Positions 18,149-25,062 of a stretch of 60,676 nt of DNA are shown piece by piece. The position numbers and the translations under genes are program-made. Position 1 is the first letter of the stretch; each line of letters opens with the position of its first letter. Location of the stretch: positions 1-60,676 of the forward strand of contig JAHHHP010000030.1 of assembly GCA_019359275.1 (NCBI GenBank), written 5' to 3'. This DNA comes from Myxacorys chilensis ATA2-1-KO14. Lineage in GTDB: Bacteria > Cyanobacteriota > Cyanobacteriia > Leptolyngbyales > Leptolyngbyaceae. The notes under the pieces were generated by a model. The model was not told the DNA's origin. It searched no databases and was given only the letters and a program-made list of their open reading frames with translations.

Positions 18149-18466
18149 ATGACCGGACAAGACCTACGCCAACTTTTGATTAACAAGTGGGGGTTTTCCT
18201 ACGATATTCAGGTGCGCCGTGCGATGGGCAAACTGTTTGTGCAAGTAATGTGGCGCTATCAGGAGCAACGCTCGTTTCCGCTGACTGAATCGGAATATCT
18301 AGAGCATCTTGATCAAGTGACAAGCTATTTAGCGGCTTGGAATGCGATCGCGCAAGTGCAAACCTTCATTGAAACAACGCGCGAAAAGCCTCGGCTCGGA
18401 AAAGCAGTGAATATTCCGATTGATCTCGGCGATCGCGCGTCTGAATGGCTATTAGAGGAGTTTTAA
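18149..18466 (+). CDS. DUF3067 family protein
   Basis: The 105-aa protein matches DUF3067, a family of cyanobacteria and plastids: TGQDLRQLLINKWGFSYDIQVRR, GKLFVQVMWRYQEQRSFPL, and WNAIAQVQTFIETTREKPRLGKAVNIP. It has no membrane segment. Its function is not established to my knowledge. It is divergent from petC-petA across a 268-base region that must hold both promoters, so a link with b6f assembly or regulation is a reasonable inference from position only. Start ATG at 18149; its stop overlaps the ABC permease gene by four bases. Confidence 0.85.
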   Translation: MTGQDLRQLLINKWGFSYDIQVRRAMGKLFVQVMWRYQEQRSFPLTESEYLEHLDQVTSYLAAWNAIAQVQTFIETTREKPRLGKAVNIPIDLGDRASEWLLEEF

Positions 18467-19335
18467 CGAATTTTTCGCTCGGTCAGTTCATTCAATCCTT
18501 CGCCAAACAAGGAGAGTCCGATCACCATCAGGGTCATGGCTAGTCCTGGAAAAACGGCTGTCCACCAAATTCCGCCCGTGGAGAGCGCGTCCAAGGCTTG
18601 ATTGAGGTCATGTCCCCATTCCGGTACTTCATCTGGCAATCCCAATCCGAGAAATCCAAGTCCGCCTAGAGTCAGCACAGCATCTGCTGCATTGAGCGTG
18701 AACAACACCGGAACACTTTGAATCACATTTAAAAACAAATAGCGAGAAAGAACGCGCCAAGTAGACGCTCCCATCGCTTGAGCCGCTTCAATAAACAGTT
18801 CTGTTTTAACGCTGACCGTTTGATTCCGAACGACCCGATAGTACTGAGGAACATAGGCAATGCTGAGCGCGATCGCGGCATTAAAAACTCCTCGTCCAAC
18901 CACAAATGCCAGCGTCACCGACAGCAGGAGTCCCGGTAGCGTGTAAATCGTATCCATAAAGAAAATTAGAATGCGGTCGAGCCTGCCGCCCAAATAGCCG
19001 CTGAGCATCCCTAGCGGAACGCCAATGATGAGACTGAGACCTGTTGCCAACAAGACGACCTGAAGCGCTGCCTGCGTGCCAAACAGCGTGCGAGAGAAGA
19101 CATCGTAACCGAGACTGCTTGTGCCAAACCAATGAGCTAGAGAGGGCGCTTGGTGAGGCGGGTTATCAAGAAATTCGGTAGGATTTTGCAGCCATCCGAT
19201 CGCTTGAAACAGGGGAGCGAGAAGCGCGATCGCAATAAACGCGATCGTGATCGCCGCGCCAATTCGCATCATTTGGCGAGAGAGCGACGGGCGTTCGACA
19301 GCACGAGACAACCGGGGCAGACGAATCGAAGTCAT
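18463..19335 (-). CDS. Dipeptide/oligopeptide-type ABC transporter permease (DppC/OppC-like)
   Basis: The 290-aa protein is read from ATG 19335 (a TTG at 19347 would add four residues). It has about six transmembrane segments and the EAA loop that contacts the ATPase (IEAAQAMGASTWRVLSRYLF). Near the N-terminus HWFGTSSLGYDVFSRTLFG is the hallmark of the DppC/OppC branch, which imports peptides, nickel or similar solutes with a DppB partner. No ATPase, DppB or binding protein gene is adjacent, so the rest of the transporter is encoded elsewhere, as is common in cyanobacteria. Confidence 0.9.
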   Translation of the reverse strand: MTSIRLPRLSRAVERPSLSRQMMRIGAAITIAFIAIALLAPLFQAIGWLQNPTEFLDNPPHQAPSLAHWFGTSSLGYDVFSRTLFGTQAALQVVLLATGLSLIIGVPLGMLSGYLGGRLDRILIFFMDTIYTLPGLLLSVTLAFVVGRGVFNAAIALSIAYVPQYYRVVRNQTVSVKTELFIEAAQAMGASTWRVLSRYLFLNVIQSVPVLFTLNAADAVLTLGGLGFLGLGLPDEVPEWGHDLNQALDALSTGGIWWTAVFPGLAMTLMVIGLSLFGEGLNELTERKIR

Positions 19336-19388
19336 AAGACGAGGCAAACAGTTCGCTCATCATCATAAATCCTGGTTCGCAACCCATC

Positions 19389-19429
19389 AAAAAATAGCGG
19401 ATGAGTAACCTTGAGGTACTCATCCGCTA
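19389..19429 (-). terminator. Rho-independent terminator of the NTRC gene
   Basis: Arms 19395-19407 and 19417-19429 pair over 13 bp. On the minus strand TTTTTTG follows. It lies 25 bases after the stop at 19454. Confidence 0.85.
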
Positions 19430-19453
19430 TATCCGTTATTTAATCTATTGCCA

Positions 19454-20818
19454 TTACAGATGGCTTTCGATCAACTCGCGATACTGACTCTTCTGCTTCA
19501 CGCCTTTGACTTCCGCAACCTTATCTTTGTGCTTAAAGAACTGGATCGTCGGAGTTCCCGAAATGCCTGCTGATTCTGCAATATCTGGATCTTCCTCAAT
19601 GTCGATCTCGATAAAGTAAATCTTGCCGTCAAACTCATCCACCACTTTATTAAGAATTGGCTTCAGCGTATGGCAGGGGCCGCAACTCGGAGAGACATAC
19701 TTAACCATGATCAAGCGATCGCTGTCATGGTAGAGTTTGCGCAAGGCGTAACTGCCTACATGCTTCGTTTGTGCTGGATCGACTTCTGTAGAAAACTCTT
19801 CTGCCTTGTGAGCCGTCTTCTCTTCGTTCGCCGCTTCCGCTTGAGTTTGGTGGAACTCTTGCGCTAAGCCGTTGAACGACAACCAGCGTTCTGCCAACAT
19901 CGCAGACATGCATCCTGTGCCAGCCGCCGTAATCGCTTGACGGAATTCGTGATCCTGTACGTCGCCTGCCGCGAAGACGCCTTCAATATTGGTCTCAACC
20001 GATCCGGGCTTCGTGACGATATAACCTACGTCGTCTAGCTCAAGCTGACCTTTGAACAGAGACGTATTTGGCGTGTGCCCGATCGCATAGAACAATCCTT
20101 TCGCCTCGATCACGCTCTCTTCGCCAGTCTGACGATTTTTAACTTTCACACCTGTCATGTGTTGAGTTCCACCCACCACATCAACGGCTTCGGTATTCCA
20201 GTGAACCGTGATCTTTGGATTGTTTAAGACGCGATCTTGCATCGCTTTACTCGCGCGCAGCTTGTCACCTCGGACGAGCATATTGACGCGATCGCCGTAC
20301 TTGGTAAGATACAGCGCTTCTTCTGCTGCTGTGTCACCGCCGCCAATAATGACCAACGGCGCACCCCGGAAGAGTGGCGTCGCACCGTCGCAAATTGCGC
20401 AAGCAGAAATGCCTCGGCTCCAGAAGTTGGCTTCATCGGGCAATCCGAGTCGCTTGGCGGTTGCACCTGTGGCAATCACAACGCTGTGTGCCTTGACTTC
20501 GCGATCGTCAGACCGAATCGTAAACGGACGTTGGCTAAAATCGACAAAGGTCACATCTTCGGTATGAAGCTCGGCTCCCCACCGTTCTGCCTGAGCCTTC
20601 ATTTGATCCATCAGTTGCGGTCCAGTGATGCCTTGAGGAAAGCCTGGAAAGTTCTCAACCTCAGTTGTTGTCATTAGCTGACCGCCCGGAAGCCCTCCTG
20701 CCTGAAAGCCTTCAAATACTACAGGCTTCAGATTTGCACGTGCGGCATAAATTGCTGCCGTGTAGCCCGCCGGACCAGAACCAATGATTACTAAATTTTC
20801 TACGGTTGAATTCTCCAT
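19454..20818 (-). CDS. ntrC: NADPH-thioredoxin reductase C (TrxR-Trx fusion)
   Basis: This 454-aa flavoprotein joins a thioredoxin reductase (1-315) to a thioredoxin (about 345-454). Seen are the FAD site [12 protein letters not shown], the redox CAIC (140-143), the NADPH motif GGGDTA (159-164), the second FAD motif [10 protein letters not shown], and thioredoxin CGPC (379-382) with a cis-Pro in GTPTIQFF. The linker (320-345) is Gln/Glu/Ala-rich. NTRC moves electrons from NADPH to 2-Cys peroxiredoxin and other targets in chloroplasts and some cyanobacteria. The symbol here means this fusion and not the nitrogen regulator of that name. Single gene with its own terminator. Confidence 0.95.
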   Translation of the reverse strand: MENSTVENLVIIGSGPAGYTAAIYAARANLKPVVFEGFQAGGLPGGQLMTTTEVENFPGFPQGITGPQLMDQMKAQAERWGAELHTEDVTFVDFSQRPFTIRSDDREVKAHSVVIATGATAKRLGLPDEANFWSRGISACAICDGATPLFRGAPLVIIGGGDTAAEEALYLTKYGDRVNMLVRGDKLRASKAMQDRVLNNPKITVHWNTEAVDVVGGTQHMTGVKVKNRQTGEESVIEAKGLFYAIGHTPNTSLFKGQLELDDVGYIVTKPGSVETNIEGVFAAGDVQDHEFRQAITAAGTGCMSAMLAERWLSFNGLAQEFHQTQAEAANEEKTAHKAEEFSTEVDPAQTKHVGSYALRKLYHDSDRLIMVKYVSPSCGPCHTLKPILNKVVDEFDGKIYFIEIDIEEDPDIAESAGISGTPTIQFFKHKDKVAEVKGVKQKSQYRELIESHL

Positions 20819-20952
20819 AAGACTTATATGAACTCATAACGACTACGAGTAGTATAGCGCAAGAAGCGCGATTGATGCAAAATGTTAAGACTTGACCATT
20901 CGACTTGAGGCTACACGGGGCGAGTCACAATGAATGAGAATGCCGATTTTAA

Positions 20953-21444
20953 TTAGGAGACTGATTTAGGAAGCAAGCTTTTAATCTGCTCTAGCACTTT
21001 GTCTTGTTCTTTTCTGAGGTTCTCTAGCTGCTCAACCGCTTCTAGAAGCTGCTGCTGCGGGTCGGGCTGTTGGCGTTGTCCTGCAAACACGGATTTAACC
21101 ATCCGTGGGCTTTTTCTTAAGATCCACTGACTCAATTTGATTGGGGTTTGTAAGAGCGAGAGCCACAGATTTTCGGTCAGACGCGCGATCGCACCCAGCA
21201 ATCCAAACATCAGCACAATGACTAATCCCACGAGTCCTAGTGTCCAGACCGGATGGTGTAGCATCCAAGCTGCGATCGGATGAACGTCTAACCAATTTTG
21301 GAGGGCAGAGGTAGCAGCAACCTGAGAGCGAGTGACAACCGCATTACTCAGTTGTTCTACAGCTTGGCTAGGAATGCCAAGCGCATTGATGGCTTCTCCT
21401 CGAAGGGTTTGTAAGCCTTGTGAAAGATTATCTAGTTGATTCAT
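20953..21444 (-). CDS. Membrane protein with C-terminal coiled coil, unknown function
   Basis: The 163-aa product has an N-terminal soluble part of about 55 residues, one or two hydrophobic helices (VWTLGLVGLVIVLMFGLLGAIA at 66-87 is the strongest), an amphipathic segment, and a C-terminal coiled coil (QQLLEAVEQLENLRKEQDKVLEQIKSLL). Cyanobacterial genomes hold proteins of this shape, but I recognise no named family. Start is ATG at 21444. Its position just upstream of the NTRC gene on the same strand could reflect read-through, although 134 bases separate them. Confidence 0.6.
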   Translation of the reverse strand: MNQLDNLSQGLQTLRGEAINALGIPSQAVEQLSNAVVTRSQVAATSALQNWLDVHPIAAWMLHHPVWTLGLVGLVIVLMFGLLGAIARLTENLWLSLLQTPIKLSQWILRKSPRMVKSVFAGQRQQPDPQQQLLEAVEQLENLRKEQDKVLEQIKSLLPKSVS

Positions 21445-21630
21445 AAATCCATTCGCCCAGAATCACTTTAGATTTCTATGCTAAATCTGAGGTGAATGAG
21501 AGTCCCAAATGAAACAAAAGTAATTTAACGAGATGAAGTAGATCCTATTTCTGAATGATCGCGCCAATCCGGAAGTTGCTTTGGGGGCGAAGTAGCACTC
21601 ATTAGACCATCCTGAATTTCGTCAACCGCC

Positions 21631-22026
21631 GTGAAAAATCTTCTAGTTTTGTTGCCTCTTGGCTTTTCATTTCTAGCTACATTGCCTGCGATCGCAGGAT
21701 CACTTCCTGAAAAATCTGTGCCGTGTTATTTCTTCAGAGGTGACCGAGTAGAACTTAAGCAGACCTGTTCTCATGTCGCGGGCTGGGGAACGGGGGGTAC
21801 AGGACGGGCAGTGCTCACCTGGCAAGATAAGGTCGTGACGAATCTAGCTTGGGAGAACGATAAGCTTTCGCTAGATGGCAACAAAGCCTTTAACTATACC
21901 CGCGATCGTAAAACACTGAAGCGATTGCCATTGGATGAAGCAAAGCGACTTCGAGACAATGGAGCGCCTGCTTTGTCGTGCTGGCAAACTTACAAATATG
22001 GCAATTCAGTTTGCTGGTTCAGATAG
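21631..22026 (+). CDS. Small exported Cys-containing protein, unknown function
   Basis: The 131-aa protein starts at GTG 21631, directly before a signal peptide (KNLLVLLPLGFSFLATLPAIAG, cleavage near AIA-G). The mature part has four Cys (PCYFF, QTCSH, LSCWQ, SVCWF), which could make two disulfides, and many Trp and Gly. No family is recognised. It is probably periplasmic or secreted. No operon partner. Confidence 0.6.
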   Translation: MKNLLVLLPLGFSFLATLPAIAGSLPEKSVPCYFFRGDRVELKQTCSHVAGWGTGGTGRAVLTWQDKVVTNLAWENDKLSLDGNKAFNYTRDRKTLKRLPLDEAKRLRDNGAPALSCWQTYKYGNSVCWFR

Positions 22027-22042
22027 CGCTTAACGGAGAGAT

Positions 22043-22216
22043 TTACGAGTTGCCAAACTTTTGTTTTGCCTGGTCGTAAATCTCGACCGTGATTTGGCTA
22101 GCTCCGGTTTCTTGAGCAAACTTCTCAATTTTTTTACGCGCCGCCGGACGAACAAAAAACGGGATTTCTTTTAGTTTTGCTTCTGCTTCGGGTGTCCACT
22201 CGATTGATCCGCTCAT
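22043..22216 (-). CDS. Stand-alone PCP_red domain protein
   Basis: The 57-aa product (ATG 22216; an ATG at 22228 would add four residues but lies next to its own AAGGA) is a bare copy of the PCP_red domain: IEWTPEAEAKLKEIPFFVRPAARKKIEKFA with GASQITVEIYDQAKQKFG. The domain is otherwise the C-terminal end of the light-independent protochlorophyllide reductase subunit B. Free-standing copies occur in cyanobacteria and their role is not clear to me. The residues keep the helical pattern and the conserved FVR-AR core. Confidence 0.8.
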   Translation of the reverse strand: MSGSIEWTPEAEAKLKEIPFFVRPAARKKIEKFAQETGASQITVEIYDQAKQKFGNS

Positions 22217-22270
22217 AAGTATTCTCATTCCTTGTTAGGTTTAGTTTACCAGCGTAGATCCGTGAGTGGG

Positions 22271-22310
22271 ATAGTCACCATATCGCAGACTGTAGCGATA
22301 TGGTGACTAT
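22271..22310. repeat. Perfect 16-bp inverted repeat
   Basis: Arms 22271-22286 and 22295-22310 pair exactly around an 8-base loop. No U-tract follows on either strand. It lies between the heptad-repeat ORF and the PCP_red gene, both on the minus strand, so it may end the first transcript or protect the second. Confidence 0.65.
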
Positions 22311-22335
22311 TGGAAAAATCGTGATCACTAACTAT

Positions 22336-22515
22336 TTAAGCAGTGAAAGCAAATGTTTGAGCAAAATCTGCAAACGTTCCAACGTTAGTAAGTTTCGGGT
22401 AAGCGTTTCTAACAAATGACTTCTTATTTATAGATTTTGGGTACTCACTTATAGATTTCGAGTACTCGTTTATTAATTTCGAGTACTCAGTTGTAGATTT
22501 TGAGTATCCATTCAT
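22336..22515 (-). CDS. Small heptad-repeat protein encoded by the 21-bp array
   Basis: A 59-aa frame opens with ATG at 22515 and contains near-tandem heptads of the form [E/A]-Y-[S/P]-K-[S/L]-I-N (EYSKLIN, EYSKSIS, EYPKSIN, then AYPKLTN), ending in a distinct tail NVGTFADFAQTFAFTA. The pattern continues upstream in the same frame (AYPKSIN) but is interrupted by stops. No ribosome-binding site is clear. The in-frame 7-residue periodicity and the non-repetitive tail argue that the frame is or was coding. Function is unknown. Confidence 0.4.
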   Translation of the reverse strand: MNGYSKSTTEYSKLINEYSKSISEYPKSINKKSFVRNAYPKLTNVGTFADFAQTFAFTA

Positions 22516-22615
22516 AATTTTTGTTTAAGCATCTATAAATTCTCTTTAAACAAAGATTATGAATGGATAAGCATTTATGGATTTCGGGTAAGCGGTTATA
22601 GATTTTGTTACGAGG
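22385..22615. repeat. Degenerate 21-bp tandem array, about 11 units
   Basis: Eleven consecutive 21-bp units can be laid out without gaps from 22385 to 22615. Well-conserved units (such as 22427-22447, 22448-22468, 22469-22489, 22490-22510 and 22574-22594) share the plus-strand core TATAGATTTCGAGTACTC; others (22406-22426, 22553-22573) are decayed. The 21-bp period equals seven codons and matches the heptads of the minus-strand ORF. Confidence 0.8.
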
Positions 22616-22718
22616 TCTTCAATTGACGTTAATGCAATCATGGCGCAGGTACGGTGTAATTCCCGTTCAGCAGAAGTGCGATCGCATAGTATCAAATAAG
22701 AACTTCTCTACGAAGAAC

Positions 22719-22958
22719 ATGACGCAACAGATACTAGACGCAATTTATGAAAATGGTGTGTTTCGCCCTCTAAAACGTCCTCAAATTGAAGAAGGACAAC
22801 AGGTGCGGATTGTGATCGAAGTCAATGCAACCCTTGCTCCGGATGACATACTTCAGTTGTCCGCTCAAGTTTACCAAGGGCTGTCCACTGAGGAGGTCGA
22901 TGAGATTGAACAAATTGCTCATGATCGCCAAAAAAGTTTTGACGAGCGATCTGAATGA
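22719..22958 (+). CDS. DUF104-type (AF2212-like) antitoxin
   Basis: The 79-aa protein from ATG 22719 begins with the hallmark of the family: ILDAIYENGVFRPLKRPQIEEGQQVRIVIE, a small beta-rich domain that usually acts as the antitoxin of a PIN-domain toxin. The C-terminal helix (LSTEEVDEIEQIAHDRQKSF) would bind the toxin. Its stop overlaps the ATG of the following PIN gene (ATGA at 22955-22958). A longer frame from 22605 adds unrelated residues and is not used. The protein appears intact. Confidence 0.8.
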   Translation: MTQQILDAIYENGVFRPLKRPQIEEGQQVRIVIEVNATLAPDDILQLSAQVYQGLSTEEVDEIEQIAHDRQKSFDERSE

Positions 22959-23204
22959 CGACTGGGCAGGCTGTTTTGGATACGGATACGCTGTCCGCGA
23001 TTCTACGTCAAAATCCTAATGTTCTTCTCAACGCTCGACAGTACCTGGTTGAAAATAGGAAGTTTACGTTTTCAATTATTACTCGCTACGAAATCTTGAG
23101 AGGTTTGAAGTCGAAAGCAGCAACGGCTCAGATTAACCGCATTTGAGCGATTGTGTGTAAGCAGTTCCATTCTGGCACTAACCGAGGAACTCAGGATGCT
23201 TTAG
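22955..23204 (+). pseudogene. PIN-domain (VapC-like) toxin remnant, frameshifted and truncated
   Basis: Frame 1 gives the N-terminal half of a PIN domain: AVLDTDTLSAILRQNPNV with the first Asp and FSIITRYEILRGLK with the conserved Glu, then a stop at 23144-23146. The similarity continues in the next frame from 23136 (TAFERLCVSSSILALTEEL) up to TAG at 23202-23204, where the DUF2283 gene begins on the other strand. The C-terminal half with the remaining acidic residues is missing. The toxin cannot be active. Antitoxin and toxin starts are coupled by ATGA. Confidence 0.8.
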
Positions 23205-23406
23205 CAGTGAGTTCAGCGATGAGAGGTGTTGCTTTATCTAATTGACTTACACCAAGAATCGAAAATCCTAGAAGGTTGCCGTCTTCATCTACGCGCTCCA
23301 TAACAGCATCATTGTTGGTTTCCTGCATATAGCCGGGTCTATCATAAAATACAACCTCTAAAAAGTCGCCCTCTGGATCAAACCAGATTTTGATGTGTTG
23401 GCTCAT
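23191..23406 (-). CDS. DUF2283 family protein
   Basis: The 71-aa protein has the DUF2283 pattern: IKIWFDPEGDFLEVVFYDRPGYMQETNNDAVMERVDEDGNLLGFSILGVSQL. The family is short and beta-rich and is usually found next to small toxin-like genes, so an antitoxin role is inferred. Its ATG overlaps the stop of the upstream 100-aa gene by four bases (23403-23406), the coupling typical of TA pairs. Start ATG at 23406. Confidence 0.85.
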   Translation of the reverse strand: MSQHIKIWFDPEGDFLEVVFYDRPGYMQETNNDAVMERVDEDGNLLGFSILGVSQLDKATPLIAELTAKAS

Positions 23407-23705
23407 AGTAATGATTCTCCTTGCTTGGGTTTATCCGTTAGATAGGCAGTTAAGACGAAGGCATCATCTAATAAAAGTTTAACGACTACACAGAGCCATT
23501 TCTCTCCGACCAGGGTATCTGTGTAGTAGCGATAGTACAGAATGACAGTCACATCACTTTTGGATCGTCTTACGATTTCAGGTTTGCTGAGAGTTCGTCT
23601 GATCTCAGCTTCCAACCCCTCCATTTCTGGATGTTCTAAAATATGCTGCTGTCGTTCGTCGCTTAATCGAATTGCCCGATTTTGAAAGTCTAGTAGTGTT
23701 TGCAT
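23403..23705 (-). CDS. Small BECR/RelE-like toxin candidate paired with DUF2283
   Basis: The 100-aa product has an N-terminal helix with HILEHPEMEGLE, then DVTVILYYRYYTDT, KWLCVVVKLLLDDAFVLTAYLTDKPKQGE. The order helix, four strands with a His near the start and a VLTAY strand at the end is like BECR-fold RNases (RelE, Barnase and EndoU relatives), but I have not run a profile search. It is translated ahead of the DUF2283 gene with ATGA overlap. A toxin role is inference from size, pairing and fold pattern. Confidence 0.6.
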   Translation of the reverse strand: MQTLLDFQNRAIRLSDERQQHILEHPEMEGLEAEIRRTLSKPEIVRRSKSDVTVILYYRYYTDTLVGEKWLCVVVKLLLDDAFVLTAYLTDKPKQGESLL

Positions 23706-23740
23706 TACTTTGCTTGTCAGGCTTTAGAATCCTCATCGCT

Positions 23741-23953
23741 TCATTCTTCGACTACTTCGATCAAGTCTTCGATCGCGACATCAAACACCCTCGCCAACTT
23801 AATTAACGCTGTTACATCCACAGTTGCCATTCCTGTTGATCGTGCATAAGTTCTCAGAGTGCTGTAAACCACGCCTGAGTGCTCAGAAACGTCTTTAATT
23901 GTCCATCCTCGCGCATCGGCAAGCTCCCGAATTCGCAGCCTCACCAATCCCAT
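23741..23953 (-). CDS. XRE-type HTH regulator
   Basis: The 70-aa product from ATG 23953 is a single Cro/CI-like HTH: RIRELADARGWTIKDVSEHSGVVYSTLRTYARSTGMATVDVTALIKLARVFDVAIEDLIEV. A perfect palindrome lies 8-27 bases upstream of the start, which suggests autorepression. A TTG at 23962 in the same frame would place the palindrome on the start codon and is less likely. It may control the neighbouring DUF2283 pair, which starts 36 bases downstream on the same strand. Confidence 0.85.
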   Translation of the reverse strand: MGLVRLRIRELADARGWTIKDVSEHSGVVYSTLRTYARSTGMATVDVTALIKLARVFDVAIEDLIEVVEE

Positions 23954-23960
23954 GCTTGAC

Positions 23961-23980
23961 AATGACTAATACTAGTCATT
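23961..23980 (-). promoter_or_regulatory. Palindromic operator upstream of the XRE gene
   Basis: AATGACTA-N4-TAGTCATT, with two perfect 8-bp arms, lies 8-27 bases upstream of the XRE start codon. Position and symmetry fit autoregulation by a dimeric HTH protein. Confidence 0.7.
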
Positions 23981-24158
23981 TAATAGAAATGTCCTTAAAA
24001 GCGATCGCGCTTTAGCCTGGAACACTCGAAGCGCGACGCTATCCCTTCTCATCAAAGGAACAAGCAACATGATATCAAGAGATCTGCCGAATGAAGCGGG
24101 CGGAACCAGTTATGGCGCTCATCTGCATCCGTGGTGAATTGTTTGTCTACTGCCAAAT

Positions 24159-24281
24159 ATGCAACGAACCGTCGTTGCTAGATGCCGTCGTCGTACCTAT
24201 GCCGAAGAACATCTCAAAGTCCTCAACCGTTTGGTGACTGACCACACCTACACGATCGTCTTTGATCCATCCCACGAGTAA
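24159..24281 (+). CDS. Possible 40-aa small protein
   Basis: A short frame from ATG 24159 reads with Arg-rich start (VVARCRRRTYAEEHLKVLNRLV) and a beta-like end (HTYTIVFDPSHE). I have an impression of similarity to short cyanobacterial proteins with the pattern A-E-x-HL-x-VL and I-x-FDP, but cannot confirm it. A TGA stop in frame 24 bases upstream limits extension. No clear ribosome-binding site. Confidence 0.35.
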   Translation: MQRTVVARCRRRTYAEEHLKVLNRLVTDHTYTIVFDPSHE

Positions 24282-24369
24282 CCGAGTTATGCCACGAGTC
24301 GTGGGTGGGCAATCCGTTAGAGCAGTGCAATCAACGTTAAATTTGAATGGTGGCCTTTGAGGATAACGG

Positions 24370-24810
24370 ATGGAAGTCTTTCAAGCTCGTTTTGAGCATC
24401 TTGAAGAAGTGTCGAAGTTGTTTGACCAATATCGCGTTTTCTACAAGTCATCTTCAGATCTTGAAGCTGCTAGAGAATTTATTCAAGAGCGTTTCCAAAA
24501 AGGCGACTCGACTATATTTGTGGTAACCAATGACGGGCGCACGATTGGGTTTACGCAGCTTTACCCCAGTTTTTCCTCAGTGTCGATGAAGCGTATTTGG
24601 ATTCTGAACGATTTATTTGTGGAGCGAGCTTGGCGAAAGAAGGGCGTTGCAAAGCTGTTATTGAGTGCAGCAGAGGACTTTGCAAGAGAAACAGAAGCCA
24701 TCCGAATCATTTTAGCAACGCAAATTTCCAACATTACTGCTCAATCTCTTTATGAATCGCTTGGATATTGCAAGGATGAGGAGTTTTATCACTATTCGTT
24801 ACCGTTGTAG
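24370..24810 (+). CDS. GNAT-family N-acetyltransferase
   Basis: The 146-aa protein has the GNAT layout: N-terminal substrate helices (ARFEHLEEVSKLFDQYR), strand 4 ILNDLFVERAWRKKGVAKLLL with the acetyl-CoA loop (R-x-K-K-G-V-A), and the terminal NITAQSLYESLGYCKDEEFYHYSL segment. It should acetylate an amine; relatives of this size and ending modify amino acids or small molecules. Start ATG at 24370, with TTGAGGATAAC upstream. Followed by a terminator at 24949. Confidence 0.85.
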   Translation: MEVFQARFEHLEEVSKLFDQYRVFYKSSSDLEAAREFIQERFQKGDSTIFVVTNDGRTIGFTQLYPSFSSVSMKRIWILNDLFVERAWRKKGVAKLLLSAAEDFARETEAIRIILATQISNITAQSLYESLGYCKDEEFYHYSLPL

Positions 24811-24948
24811 CGGTGGCATAATAATCCCGTTGCACGTCGATTTACAGGGATAGTTAGTTAAGTTAGAGAGTTTATTTGCGCCGAGTGAATAGTACTGTTT
24901 GGAAGACATCACCTGCAAAAAAAAATTAGATGTGCAAAAGTTGTATGT

Positions 24949-24980
24949 AGCTACTGTGAATTGTCACAGTGGCTGCTTTT
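24949..24980 (+). terminator. Rho-independent terminator before metH
   Basis: An 11-bp stem with one G-U pair (24949-24959 with 24964-24974), a 4-base loop and GCTTTT after it. It lies 139 bases after the acetyltransferase stop and 83 bases before metH. Confidence 0.65.
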
Positions 24981-25062
24981 CGTACTTTCGCGGATTCAGC
25001 ACAATAAAAATTAATCTAACCTTTATTAGAAGATCCGTAACCTCCCTATCGCCAAACGCCCT

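Noticed and set aside
24949..24974. CAGTGGC in the hairpin before metH as a possible cobalamin-riboswitch box
   Set aside because: The match is to the reverse complement of the B12-box core, and no other riboswitch helices were seen; a terminator explains it.
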